Assembly: GCA_029226225.1 (NCBI GenBank)
Contig: JAQXXU010000015.1
Location: 1-38,241 of the forward strand
From: Lachnospiraceae bacterium
GTDB taxonomy: Bacteria; Bacillota; Clostridia; Lachnospirales; Lachnospiraceae
Direction: 5' to 3'
Length of the DNA stretch: 38,241 bases
This document shows positions 16,422 to 26,179 of this stretch, in pieces. The translations under genes and the position numbers were made by a program. Positions within the stretch are counted from its first letter, which is position 1; every line of letters starts with the position of its first letter. A model generated the notes under the pieces. That model saw only the letters and a list, made by a program, of their open reading frames with translations. It made no database searches and was not told the origin of the DNA.

Positions 16422-17576
16422 ATGGCTTCAATCAATCTTCACGCTGAGGCAGGAGTCTCGGTCACATGCGTGTCAAACTCTTTTATAGATCATTATATGA
16501 AGGACTTAAGCGGCGATGCAGTCAGGGTATATCTATGCCTTCTCCGCTGCATTTATGACCCGTCGATGAGCTTTACCATCTCTACGACGGCTGAGCGCCT
16601 GGGGATCACTGCGCGCAAAGTGCGTACTTCTTTAGACCAACTCTCTTCCGCCGGTATTCTGTCCCTCGACTATGATGATGAAGGAGAGCTCTGTGATATA
16701 TGCATGCGTCCGCTCTCTGACGACGTGAAGGAGGACGGTGATGGACAGCTGAGCTTTGACTTTTCCGTGCAGGAGGAGTCTTCTCATGCCCAGGAGGAAA
16801 CTACTGTTTCCGAGGCAGTTTCCACGCCTTCGCCTGAGGCTGCAGTCCCGGAGGAGTCTGGTGATGTCCCATCAGCTTCTCATAAGGATCTGTCTGATGA
16901 TGATCTCGAGAATGATCCTGAGATCAGTCAGATCCTGTTCATCGCAGAGCGTTACCTCGGCAGCGCTTTAAACAACAGCGGCATGGACACCATCCTGTAC
17001 TGGCATATAGACCTTGGCATGAGTGAGGATCTGATCGACTATCTGATCACAAGCACTTTAGACGCCGGGCGTCGTTCAGCAGGCGGCGCCATAAACTACA
17101 TGAATGCCATAGCCATCGACTGGTACAGACAGGGTATTCATACTGTAGAGGAAGCCATGCTCGACAGAAAACAGCATAATGAAAACGTACTTCTGGTGAA
17201 GAAGGCTTTCAGTCTCAGCAGACCACTGGCAAAGGCTCAGATGAACTTTGTAGACAAATGGTTCAACGAATGGCACTTTTCACAGGAGATGGTAGTTGAA
17301 GCATGTAACCGTACCATGACGAACATCAGCACGCCGAACTTCAAATATGCTGATTCTATCCTTGAGTCGTGGCACGAAAAGGGCTATACTGATGTAGCGC
17401 AGCTGGCTGGAGATGATGCCGCGCATACGAAGGAGACCCGTGCGAAGTTCACCGCATCCGGCTCTGGAAAATCCGGTTATCAGCCAAAGAAGAACGGATT
17501 CAACTCCTACTCAGAGAAGAATAAATACGACAGCAAAGCCATAGAGGCGATGCTTCTGAAGAATAATACCTTTTAA
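16422..17576 (+). CDS. DnaD-domain replication initiation protein
   Basis: N-term wHTH (DAVRVYLCLLRCIYDPSMSFTISTTAERLGITARKVRTSLDQLSSAGIL), acidic linker, DnaD-like repeats with YIEAIA-type motif NYMNAIAIDWYRQGIHTVEEA. Confidence 0.85.
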   Translation: MASINLHAEAGVSVTCVSNSFIDHYMKDLSGDAVRVYLCLLRCIYDPSMSFTISTTAERLGITARKVRTSLDQLSSAGILSLDYDDEGELCDICMRPLSDDVKEDGDGQLSFDFSVQEESSHAQEETTVSEAVSTPSPEAAVPEESGDVPSASHKDLSDDDLENDPEISQILFIAERYLGSALNNSGMDTILYWHIDLGMSEDLIDYLITSTLDAGRRSAGGAINYMNAIAIDWYRQGIHTVEEAMLDRKQHNENVLLVKKAFSLSRPLAKAQMNFVDKWFNEWHFSQEMVVEACNRTMTNISTPNFKYADSILESWHEKGYTDVAQLAGDDAAHTKETRAKFTASGSGKSGYQPKKNGFNSYSEKNKYDSKAIEAMLLKNNTF

Positions 17577-17578
17577 GA

Positions 17579-18559
17579 ATGAAACTGACGACTACACAGT
17601 ACAACCAGATAATGCAGATATACCAGGAGGACAGGCAGGAGCGCGATGCAGAAGTCAAATCCCGCCGCGCTGAGCTCCGCAGAAAAATCCCGGAGTTTTC
17701 TGCCCTCGAAGACGCTTTCCGCAGTGCCGGCCGCCGAAGAGGGATGCGGGTAAACTACGGAGGCCTTACGGCGAAGTTTATCGAGCAGGAGAAGCGTCTT
17801 CTCAGAGAAAATGGTTATGCTGAGGACTATCTGGAGCCGCCTTATCACTGTCCTGACTGTAAAGACACAGGATACGTCGGAGCTGATCATGACATACCGT
17901 GCCACTGCTTCAAAAAATACGCCATAGAACTGGTCTACAGAGACGAGCCAGTCATGAATCGTCTGATGACAGACAGATTCGAAGATTTTGACCTGGCGAA
18001 CTATACTTCCGAGAAGGATCAGTCCGGTTCCACTTCCCGTGAGTGTGCCGAGAAAGCTCTCACGCAGAGCAGACGCTTTGTCGAGACCTTTGACTCCGAT
18101 TTCCGTAATATGTTCATCTACGGAGCCTCCGGTTCCGGGAAGACCTTCCTCACCAGCTGTATAGCTGCGGAACTGATAAAGACTGACCACCCTGTCGTAT
18201 ATATATCTGCTGTACGTCTCTTTAACGAGATGGCAGACTACACTTTCGGAGATAAAAAAAACTCCGATAACTACGCGTATGACAGCCTTTTTTCGGCTGA
18301 TCTGCTGATCATAGATGACCTTGGGACTGAAGTATCGAATACATTCACGCTTTCGGCATTTTTCAGTCTGATAAATGAAAGACTGCTGAACGAGAAGTCT
18401 ACGATCATATCTACTAACCTGACTTTGGACGAAGTGGCGGATATCTACTCACAGAGGGTTTACTCGCGACTCGTTGAAAAGTATAATTTTTATCATCTGT
18501 TTGGTTTCGATGGCAGGATCGAGAACAAACTTAAAGACATGAAGCCTGCCACAGTTTAA
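17579..18559 (+). CDS. DnaI/DnaC-like helicase-loader AAA+ ATPase
   Basis: YHCPDCKDTGYVGADHDIPCHCFKKY (Zn motif), MFIYGASGSGKTFLTSCIAAELI (Walker A), LLIIDDLGTE (Walker B). Confidence 0.92.
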   Translation: MKLTTTQYNQIMQIYQEDRQERDAEVKSRRAELRRKIPEFSALEDAFRSAGRRRGMRVNYGGLTAKFIEQEKRLLRENGYAEDYLEPPYHCPDCKDTGYVGADHDIPCHCFKKYAIELVYRDEPVMNRLMTDRFEDFDLANYTSEKDQSGSTSRECAEKALTQSRRFVETFDSDFRNMFIYGASGSGKTFLTSCIAAELIKTDHPVVYISAVRLFNEMADYTFGDKKNSDNYAYDSLFSADLLIIDDLGTEVSNTFTLSAFFSLINERLLNEKSTIISTNLTLDEVADIYSQRVYSRLVEKYNFYHLFGFDGRIENKLKDMKPATV

Positions 18560-18572
18560 TTGGAGGAAAAAA

Positions 18573-19754
18573 ATGCCACGTAATGACGACACCCTGGCAA
18601 CACGCAAACCGGTAGCTCCTCTCGGTATCATCCCACTGAAGAGCTGTGAACCTTTAGGAGACAAGGTAGACGCTTACCTGGTTAAATGGCGTAAGAACCG
18701 CAAGTCGGATCATCTGGATTTCGTAGAAAAAGCCAGCTACAGCAGTGATTCGTACAAAATCTCAGTTTCCACCCCTCGTTTCGGGAGCGGTGAAGCCAAG
18801 GGACAGATCAATGAGTCAGTCAGAGGCCTTGACCTCTACATCATGGTAGATGTCACGAATTACAGCCTGACATACTCCCTCTGTGGGCAGACAAACCATA
18901 TGTCACCGGATGACCACTACGCAGATCTAAAGCGCGTCATCGCTGCGGTAGGCGGCAAGGCAAAGCGCATCACAGTCATCATGCCTTTCCTTTATGAGAG
19001 CAGACAGCACCGCCGTACGGCACGTGAGTCCCTGGACTGCGCTATGGCTCTTCAGGAGCTGGTAGCCATGGGCGTAGAGAATATCATCACTTTCGATGCA
19101 CACGACCCTAGAGTACAGAATTCAATCCCTCTTCACGGATTTGAGTCTGTGCAGCCTGCATACCAGTTTATCAAGGGCATATGCAAGCACGTAAAGGACT
19201 TACAGATCGATAACGATCATCTGATGATCATAAGCCCGGACGAAGGTGGTACAGGACGTGCCGTATATATGGCTACAGTCCTAGGAGTTGACATGGGTAT
19301 GTTCTACAAGAGACGTGACTACTCAAAGATCGTAGATGGCAGAAACCCGATCGTAGCACATGAGTTCCTTGGTTCCTCTGTAGAAGGCAAGGATGTGATC
19401 ATCGTAGATGATATGATATCATCAGGTGAATCCATGATCGACGTAGCCAGACAGTTGAAGAAGAGAAAAGCTAACCGTATATTCTGCGTATCGACATTCG
19501 GACTATTCACAAATGGACTTGACAGCTTTGACAAGGCCGTAGAGGAAGGTCTTATCTATAAAGTCGTTACGACAAACCTCGTGTACCAGACACCGGAGCT
19601 TCTCTCCAGAGACTACTACATCAGCTGCGACATGAGCAAATACATCGCTTACATCATAGATACCTTAAATCATGACTGTTCTATTTCAAGCCTGCTTGAC
19701 CCGTATGAGAGGATCGACAAGCTGATCACAAAGTACAGAAAAGGTGAATACTAA
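18573..19754 (+). CDS. prs: Ribose-phosphate pyrophosphokinase, divergent long form
   Basis: 393 aa; FDAHDPRVQNSIPLHGFESVQP, KRRDYSKIVDGRNPIVAH, VIIVDDMISSGESMID (PRPP loop). Confidence 0.85.
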   Translation: MPRNDDTLATRKPVAPLGIIPLKSCEPLGDKVDAYLVKWRKNRKSDHLDFVEKASYSSDSYKISVSTPRFGSGEAKGQINESVRGLDLYIMVDVTNYSLTYSLCGQTNHMSPDDHYADLKRVIAAVGGKAKRITVIMPFLYESRQHRRTARESLDCAMALQELVAMGVENIITFDAHDPRVQNSIPLHGFESVQPAYQFIKGICKHVKDLQIDNDHLMIISPDEGGTGRAVYMATVLGVDMGMFYKRRDYSKIVDGRNPIVAHEFLGSSVEGKDVIIVDDMISSGESMIDVARQLKKRKANRIFCVSTFGLFTNGLDSFDKAVEEGLIYKVVTTNLVYQTPELLSRDYYISCDMSKYIAYIIDTLNHDCSISSLLDPYERIDKLITKYRKGEY

Positions 19755-19758
19755 TACT

Positions 19759-19797
19759 AAAAAAGCCTCTCCGGCAGCTGCCGGAGAGGCTTTTTTT
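19759..19797. terminator. Bidirectional intrinsic terminator between prs and the LTA synthase-like gene
   Basis: aaaaaagcctctccggcagctgccggagaggcttttttt, perfect palindrome. Confidence 0.92.
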
Positions 19798-19801
19798 ATA
19801 C

Positions 19802-21817
19802 TCACTGATCTGTCTGCGGCAGCTTCAGCTGGAATTCATTCGAACTTCTGAAAATCGTATTATTCGACCCCATCTGGTTCACTACTATGTAGGAACCGTC
19901 CGCTATACCGTTTGCGTTGATCGAGAGCACCTGTCCGCTCTCGTAAGTAGTGTTCACTTTTTCTCCATTCACATAGACCTTTGACCACGGTGTAAAGTTC
20001 TCACCATATATATGCAGTCGGTCATCATAGTCGTATATCCTGTCTATCTTCACCGGGAGAATACCCATGACGAGGTCTGAAGCCGGATACATATCCACTC
20101 CATGATAAGCGTATCTGTCACCATAGAGCAGATCATACTGAAGTATCTGCAGGTTCTTTAAGTACTTCTGTGATTCACCGTTTATACCACGCTCAGTCAT
20201 AGTCTGGTTATAGTCGACCATGGTACCGCCATGGATTCCAAGCCTGTCGAAATATGTAGAAACCAGCTGGAACGAAGTCAGATCCTGATCCTTTTTCTTC
20301 ATGCCGAAGTTATTCCAGGTGATGTACTTCGTTTGGTAGATATCGTTCTGCTTTACATCGCTGTTCTGCAGGCCCATAGTAGGCAGATGATCACCGAAGC
20401 AGATAAGAAGCGTAGGCTCACCGCGCTTCTCAAGCATTTCCGTGTATTCTTTCAGGAAGCGGTCCATATTATTCAGCATGTTACAGTAGTATTCCCACTG
20501 ATTCTGTCTTCCCTGATCGACACCCTTGACCTTTACCTTTATCTTCGGGTTCTGTATGACCTTATCAGTAGGATAATCTCCGTGCGTTCCAACCGTTATC
20601 GTATAGCAGTAGTCCGGTCCTTTCGTCGAATCCAGCGCGTCCTTCGTCGCTCCTACCAGGATATCATCTGTAGGCCAGGTGTTAAGCGGTGTGTAGTCAG
20701 TTATATCCAGAAGCTCTTTCGATGTGAAAGTATCGAATCCCATCTGTGAAAAAGCATTTGCCCTGCTGTAAAAATTACCGCCGTTGTTATGTACCACATG
20801 AGTTCCATAACCCAGCTTCTTTATGACGTCAGCAGTACTTTCACAGTCCCGCTTTTTAAGGATAGTCTTCTGCGGGTACTCACCAGGGCCGAAGAACTTA
20901 CAGCTCATGCCCGTAAGTATCTCAAACTCAGTGTTACATGTACCGGCACCCACGACAGGCACAGTCAGATGTCCGGTCGAGTAATTTTTCTCAAGCTCGT
21001 GAAAATACGGTATCGGATCCTGATTATACGAGAGAGCCGGGTACTCGTCGATATCGAAGCATGACTCTAAGAGCACCACGATGATATTCGGCTTTACTTT
21101 TCCAATAGTGGAATCGCCTTTTTCAGTGTCCTTAACTATCTTTTCAACTGTCTTCTCAGAATAGCCAGCAGGCTCGTTCATGCCTCGTCCTACGACTGAC
21201 ATGGCAAAACCATACGCATAGCCGTTATCCAGATATCCCTGTGCGAGGTTACCGAAGTAAGTCTGCACCAGCCCGGTATTCTGGCATACTCTGGTCACCG
21301 GAACCAGACTCACGAATCCTATGACACAGACTGCAATCCTGACCCAGAGCTTGGTCTTCACCTGCTGCTTTTTACCGCGCATATGGAGCATGACCATCAG
21401 GAACACGAACACAAGTATCGCGATAAGCGAAATACCGGCCTGCTGCGCTGTGAAATACTTAGTGTTCTGCATGGTCAGCAGATCGCCAACCATAGCCAGA
21501 TCAGTAAATCCGAACGGTGTGACACGGTTATTCAGGATGATGCAGTTGATGATACCGAACAGGATGACGATCGCCATCATGACCAGCCTCATGAAAAGAC
21601 GTCGCGATGACAGGAATACCAGCAACAGTATCACATAGATGATGTAGCTGTTATACAGGTATGCGCCCGGATGATTTACTATGAATCCAAATCCGTCGAT
21701 CAGTGAATGCCGGCTTAAAGACTCGTTTACGAGAACTAAGAGCATAGCCAGCGGTATATGAAAGATCAGCGCGTATTTTTCCAGAAACGCTGTGAAACCC
21801 TTCCATGTATGTTTCAA
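19802..21817 (-). CDS. LTA synthase family sulfatase (polytopic membrane) with C-terminal IPT/TIG-like region
   Basis: Multiple TM helices; PNIIVVLLESCFDI, PVVGAGTCNTEFEILTGM, TVGTHGDYPTD, ICFGDHLP. Likely TTG start at 21817 (GGAGG-7 nt-TTG); the annotated ORF starts at 21835. Confidence 0.88.
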   Translation of the reverse strand: MKHTWKGFTAFLEKYALIFHIPLAMLLVLVNESLSRHSLIDGFGFIVNHPGAYLYNSYIIYVILLLVFLSSRRLFMRLVMMAIVILFGIINCIILNNRVTPFGFTDLAMVGDLLTMQNTKYFTAQQAGISLIAILVFVFLMVMLHMRGKKQQVKTKLWVRIAVCVIGFVSLVPVTRVCQNTGLVQTYFGNLAQGYLDNGYAYGFAMSVVGRGMNEPAGYSEKTVEKIVKDTEKGDSTIGKVKPNIIVVLLESCFDIDEYPALSYNQDPIPYFHELEKNYSTGHLTVPVVGAGTCNTEFEILTGMSCKFFGPGEYPQKTILKKRDCESTADVIKKLGYGTHVVHNNGGNFYSRANAFSQMGFDTFTSKELLDITDYTPLNTWPTDDILVGATKDALDSTKGPDYCYTITVGTHGDYPTDKVIQNPKIKVKVKGVDQGRQNQWEYYCNMLNNMDRFLKEYTEMLEKRGEPTLLICFGDHLPTMGLQNSDVKQNDIYQTKYITWNNFGMKKKDQDLTSFQLVSTYFDRLGIHGGTMVDYNQTMTERGINGESQKYLKNLQILQYDLLYGDRYAYHGVDMYPASDLVMGILPVKIDRIYDYDDRLHIYGENFTPWSKVYVNGEKVNTTYESGQVLSINANGIADGSYIVVNQMGSNNTIFRSSNEFQLKLPQTDQ

Positions 21818-21908
21818 GATAATTCCTCCATACATAAACAGTTTGATTATAGCAATTTATTATTATATAATAGTAAAGCTGAGGTTTCAAGTGAAAGGAA
21901 ATACTTTA

Positions 21909-22781
21909 ATGGCAGTAGGATTCTTATCCGGATGGCTCGGATTTTTCATAGTAGCACTGGTACTGGCAGGCTGCGTGGCAGTTTTTGCCAAGGTCTCTCT
22001 CGCAGGACTCTCTGCGCCACAGACCGTACTTACAGCCGGCATTACCCTGCTGGTGCTGTCATTTACGACGCTCTCATTTAACGGATTTTTCAAAAGCGCA
22101 AAGCATTTTTCACATGGAAGCATAAAAGACATAGTGATCTCAGGCGTTCTGATGTCACTTGGATTTATTTTCCTGTGCATGGCGATACAGATGACAGAGG
22201 TTCTTTCTACCGCTCCATTCTATCTGCTGGTCCCGGTTTTTGTCTTTATCGCCGAGACAGTCTTTAAGAAAAAAATGCCCGCAGCCGTCACTCTGATCTT
22301 GTATCTGGCGATAGCCGTCGGCATACTTCTGATGGGATTCGGCACCCATCATAAGCACGGGCTCTGGTGGTTGTTCGCCCTGCTCGGACCACTGTGTCTG
22401 GCAGCAGGCCATCTCTATGAGAAGAGAAATCCGCTAGGTGAACTGCAGCAGACGGCAGTACTTTTTATAGTAGTGATAGTGGCTCTGATACTTTCGTTTT
22501 TCATCCATCATAAGGACCTGCGAAAAATAACCGCCTACCATGTACTCTTCGGTATTCTGACAGGAATCGCGTATTACTACGCTCCTATCGCTCTTTCACA
22601 CGCGAAATCACTCTGTGGTTATGATATCTGGCTTTCATTTTTCTACAGTCTCTGGATTGTCGTAACGGTCATCATCGCCACGCTTTTCCTCCGTGAAAAA
22701 ATATCCGCCATCACTGCCACAGGTCTTGGCATTATAATAGTAGCATACAGTGTCAGGTTTGCCCTGACTCACTTTATCTGA
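21909..22781 (+). CDS. EamA/DMT-superfamily transporter
   Basis: About ten TM helices in ~290 aa, EamA-like pattern; ATG 21909 with upstream gaaagga. Confidence 0.8.
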   Translation: MAVGFLSGWLGFFIVALVLAGCVAVFAKVSLAGLSAPQTVLTAGITLLVLSFTTLSFNGFFKSAKHFSHGSIKDIVISGVLMSLGFIFLCMAIQMTEVLSTAPFYLLVPVFVFIAETVFKKKMPAAVTLILYLAIAVGILLMGFGTHHKHGLWWLFALLGPLCLAAGHLYEKRNPLGELQQTAVLFIVVIVALILSFFIHHKDLRKITAYHVLFGILTGIAYYYAPIALSHAKSLCGYDIWLSFFYSLWIVVTVIIATLFLREKISAITATGLGIIIVAYSVRFALTHFI

Positions 22782-22785
22782 TAAA

Positions 22786-22804
22786 AAATGGGACAGTCCC
22801 ATTT
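22786..22804 (+). repeat. Short hairpin AAATGGGA-cag-TCCCATTT
   Basis: Perfect 8-bp stem between EamA and the next gene; weak terminator or spacer hairpin. Confidence 0.5.
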
Positions 22805-22821
22805 CCATCTGAAGGAGAATT

Positions 22822-24771
22822 ATGGCTCTTAAGTTCCGTACCACTGGCATAAAACGCAGCACGAAGCATCGGATAATCCTGCTTGTGATCGTATTTTTTG
22901 TCTCACTTATATTTTTCTACTGTATATTGAACCGGCATAAGGTACCGGAAGTCTCTCAGATGAGCTCGCCTACCCTGCCTACTGTCTCCGTGAATAGTTT
23001 CGATACTGATCAGCTGCTGCTTCACGGCTATACATCAGCTATGGATCCTTCACAGATGACAGATACCCTGATTCCCTTAGACAAGGACAGAAAGCTGTCA
23101 TTTACTGTGAATACCTATGGAAACCAGATAAGCCGTGCTTCATACGAAATCCATTCTGTAGATACTTCCCGCACGATTTCCGCAGAATCAGTAGATTCAC
23201 TTAGTGCTAATGGTTCCACAGTTACTTTCGACACTGAGTTTACTAATCTTCTCGATCCCGGTAAGACTTATTCCCTGGTGCTGAATCTGACTTCCGGAAA
23301 AAAGTCTCTGCACTACTATAGTCAGATCACCATCGCTGAAAACAGCCATCTGAAAGAGCTCCTGAAGTTTGCCACAGATTTCCATAAGAAGAGCTTATCT
23401 GATGACTATGATTCTCTCGGACAGTACCTGGAACCTTCGGCAGATGCTTCTTCCGGAGATATCTCTCATGTGACTATCCATTCTGCGGTAAACGACCTCG
23501 GTATGCAGAGCTTCAGTCATACTGAAAAGTCTGACCCGATCGTATCAGTCACAGACATATCTGATGATACCGCTTCTGTCAGCATCAGCTATATACTCGA
23601 GCATGAGAACTCCTGTTATCTCTGCGTTGAAAAATACCGCATCCGCTACGGTTCACCGCGTATGTATCTGCTTTCATTCGACCGAAAGCTTGATGTGGTT
23701 CCGAAATCAGGCACTTTTACAGTGAAGGGCAATACACTTCAGATCGGCGCATCTGCTGATGCGCCTGTCATCACCGCGAACGAATCGGGCTCAGTGGCTG
23801 CCTTTGTCCAGGCAGGAGCCCTCTACGAATATAACGCAAACCAGAACCTGGTAACTTCGGTCTTCTCATTTTTCAAAGACTCTGATGACCTGCGTTGCCT
23901 TGCCACTGACCATGATATCCGCATCCTGAATATAGATGCATCCGGTTCGATGGACTTCGTGGTTTACGGCTATATGAACTGTGGAAGTCATGAGGGAAAG
24001 AGCGGAATAGACATCTACCACTACGACAGTTCGTCGAATGTCGCCACGGAAGAGGGCTTTATCAATAGTAAAAATCCGCTTTCCTATCTGCAGGAAAACT
24101 TCTCAGAACTTCTCTACAGGACTTCCGGTGGCCGTTTCTACTGTCTTCTGAATCGCAACCTGCTGGGGATCGACTTAGCCACCAGGAAGACAGATCTCAT
24201 CCTGAAAAACCTCCAGGACGGCCAGTACTGTGTATCAGCCGACATGCGCTATATAGCCTGGACTTCAACCTCCGCGCCTGACACAGTTCTTAAAGTCCGC
24301 GACCTGAGTTCAAGCAGTGTTCGTGAGATCCGTGCCAGTGGTTCAGACAAAGTCAAAGCTCTCTGCTTCATGGGCGAAAATCTCGTCTATGGTACAGTTT
24401 CTGCAGAAGACACAGACACCGGCTATATGAAGTCGCTCTCTATAGTAAGCTTTCAGAACGGACGGATGTCCACGATAAAAACTTACCAGAAAGACGGTCT
24501 GCTGATATCGAAAGTGTCCGGCACTTCAAATGCTCTGAAGCTTACTCGTGTAAAAGCTGATGGATCCAGGGCGTCGTCAGATACTATTCTTGATACCATG
24601 GTAGACACGGATGAGGATGTGACTCTCACCAGCTCATCCGATGACGCCAGCGGCTCTACCCGCTGCATCACTTTCTCGAAACTATCGACGGAGCTTACCG
24701 GAAAGCCCAAGTATTCAGTCAGCGGCCTGGCACTTACGAACTCCACCATATCCCTCGACATCTATAACTGA
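22822..24771 (+). CDS. Membrane-anchored extracellular protein, predicted beta-propeller-like, unknown function
   Basis: N-term TM (IILLVIVFFVSLIFFYCIL), large extracytoplasmic Ser/Asp-rich domain with blade-like segments (QYCVSADMRYIAWTSTSAPDTVLKVRDLSSSS). Confidence 0.65.
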   Translation: MALKFRTTGIKRSTKHRIILLVIVFFVSLIFFYCILNRHKVPEVSQMSSPTLPTVSVNSFDTDQLLLHGYTSAMDPSQMTDTLIPLDKDRKLSFTVNTYGNQISRASYEIHSVDTSRTISAESVDSLSANGSTVTFDTEFTNLLDPGKTYSLVLNLTSGKKSLHYYSQITIAENSHLKELLKFATDFHKKSLSDDYDSLGQYLEPSADASSGDISHVTIHSAVNDLGMQSFSHTEKSDPIVSVTDISDDTASVSISYILEHENSCYLCVEKYRIRYGSPRMYLLSFDRKLDVVPKSGTFTVKGNTLQIGASADAPVITANESGSVAAFVQAGALYEYNANQNLVTSVFSFFKDSDDLRCLATDHDIRILNIDASGSMDFVVYGYMNCGSHEGKSGIDIYHYDSSSNVATEEGFINSKNPLSYLQENFSELLYRTSGGRFYCLLNRNLLGIDLATRKTDLILKNLQDGQYCVSADMRYIAWTSTSAPDTVLKVRDLSSSSVREIRASGSDKVKALCFMGENLVYGTVSAEDTDTGYMKSLSIVSFQNGRMSTIKTYQKDGLLISKVSGTSNALKLTRVKADGSRASSDTILDTMVDTDEDVTLTSSSDDASGSTRCITFSKLSTELTGKPKYSVSGLALTNSTISLDIYN

Positions 24772-24774
24772 TCA

Positions 24775-24805
24775 TAAAAATAGCCTCCCCGACTGGGGAG
24801 GTCAT
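24775..24805. terminator. Bidirectional terminator between convergent genes
   Basis: ataaaaatagcctcccc-gact-ggggaggtcatttta. Confidence 0.8.
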
Positions 24806-24806
24806 T

Positions 24807-26102
24807 TTATTTATCGTCCTTTTTTCTGCTTACCAGTGTAAGCTTTCTCTTGTTCCCGGATACCATCACGAAGATACCAAGCAGGAGGAGAACTCCGCAC
24901 ATAGCGTATCTCGGATCTAAATCCGTATCAGCGGTCTTAGGTGTGTAGTCCTTACCGTTATAGCTTCTTCCACGACCACCAGCTGTAGAGCTGCCGCCTG
25001 AACCGCCGTTAGCTGATGAACCACCGCCTCGTCGGGCATCACCAGAAGCTACGGTATCATCATGACCGTCGTCTTCGCCTCCGTCATTATCTCCCGGTTG
25101 ATCAGGATCGTCGTTATTCGAAAATTCATCGTCTTCTCCTGGCTGATCCGGATCATCGTTATTCGTCATGCCAGAGTTAGAGTCATCGTTATTATCGTTA
25201 TCTCTACTAGATGCACTGCCACTTCCCGGGTCAAGCGCTATGAAGGTGATGCCGTTCGCAGAAGCGAATTTCGATGCAGCACTGTTCTGGTAACCGTACA
25301 ACTCACTCGGTCTCCAGCTTCCCTGCGAGCCGATGCTTACGACTCCTTTAGGTATAGTGATCGATGATACTGATGAATTCGTGAATGCCCCAGCTTCGAT
25401 CGAGTCTGCTGAGTTAGGTACTGACACAGTTCGTATATTCCTGTTATAAGAGAATGAACCGGCTCCTATAGTTCTCAGATTACTGGAGAATGATATCGAT
25501 GACTTACCAGGCGGTACGAGAATAAGTCTCGAACCTGATGCATTATAGAGGCATCCATCATATGACGAGTAAAAGCTGTTCGATGCAGAAATCGAAGTCA
25601 GGTTATTACACTCACCGAAGGCATTTGCCGAAATACTAGATACGCCGCCCGGCACCGATATGGAACCTAGTGCCGCACAACCATAAAATCCCTGGCTGCC
25701 TATGCTTGTCACAGTCGAAGGAATGGACACCTGTGTCAGGCTCATGCAGTTCTGGAATGTGCTCTCCGGAATGCTCGTGACTCTGCCAAGTGTCACACTC
25801 CGGAGATTTGTAGCCCCAGAGAATACTCTGCTTCCAAGCGTAGTCACTGAGCTTGGCAGACTGACATTCGTGATCGAAGTGTTATTCGCAAATACTCCGG
25901 AATCAATCGTCGTAACTCCTGATGGGACTGTGACCGATCCGCCTGAACCCTGGTACGACTTTAGCCTCGTTCCATCATCACTTAATACAAATCCAGCGTC
26001 TGTAGTCTTATCTGCCTGTGAATTATGCGAGGTAAAGATCCACACACCCATCACCAGCGCCAGAGTTATAAGAATCCATCCTGTTCTCGTACTCTTCTTC
26101 AT
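24807..26102 (-). CDS. BspA-like leucine-rich-repeat surface protein with TPKTAD sortase sorting signal
   Basis: LRR_5-type repeats (SITNVSLPSSVTTLGSRVFSGATNLRSVTLG...), acidic NNDDPDQPG repeats, C-term TPKTADTDLDPRYAMCGVLLLLGIFVMVSGNKRK. Confidence 0.9.
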   Translation of the reverse strand: MKKSTRTGWILITLALVMGVWIFTSHNSQADKTTDAGFVLSDDGTRLKSYQGSGGSVTVPSGVTTIDSGVFANNTSITNVSLPSSVTTLGSRVFSGATNLRSVTLGRVTSIPESTFQNCMSLTQVSIPSTVTSIGSQGFYGCAALGSISVPGGVSSISANAFGECNNLTSISASNSFYSSYDGCLYNASGSRLILVPPGKSSISFSSNLRTIGAGSFSYNRNIRTVSVPNSADSIEAGAFTNSSVSSITIPKGVVSIGSQGSWRPSELYGYQNSAASKFASANGITFIALDPGSGSASSRDNDNNDDSNSGMTNNDDPDQPGEDDEFSNNDDPDQPGDNDGGEDDGHDDTVASGDARRGGGSSANGGSGGSSTAGGRGRSYNGKDYTPKTADTDLDPRYAMCGVLLLLGIFVMVSGNKRKLTLVSRKKDDK

Positions 26103-26150
26103 TTAGTTTCCTGTCCTGTATATATAAATGCGTATATTCATACAGATTTT

Positions 26151-26179
26151 ATTATACTACCCGTTAACCCTTTTCGCAA
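26151..26179 (-). promoter_or_regulatory. Promoter for the LRR gene overlapping the sortase 3' end
   Basis: Minus strand TTGCGA-17 bp-TATAAT. Confidence 0.65.

Noticed and set aside
20231-20749. 172-aa plus-strand ORF opposite the LTA synthase-like gene
   Set aside because: Antisense to conserved sulfatase motifs; no independent coding support.
22786-22804. AAATGGGACAGTCCCATTT hairpin as a strong terminator of the EamA gene
   Set aside because: Short stem with no T-tract beyond ATTT, followed directly by the SD of the next gene; kept only as a hairpin repeat.
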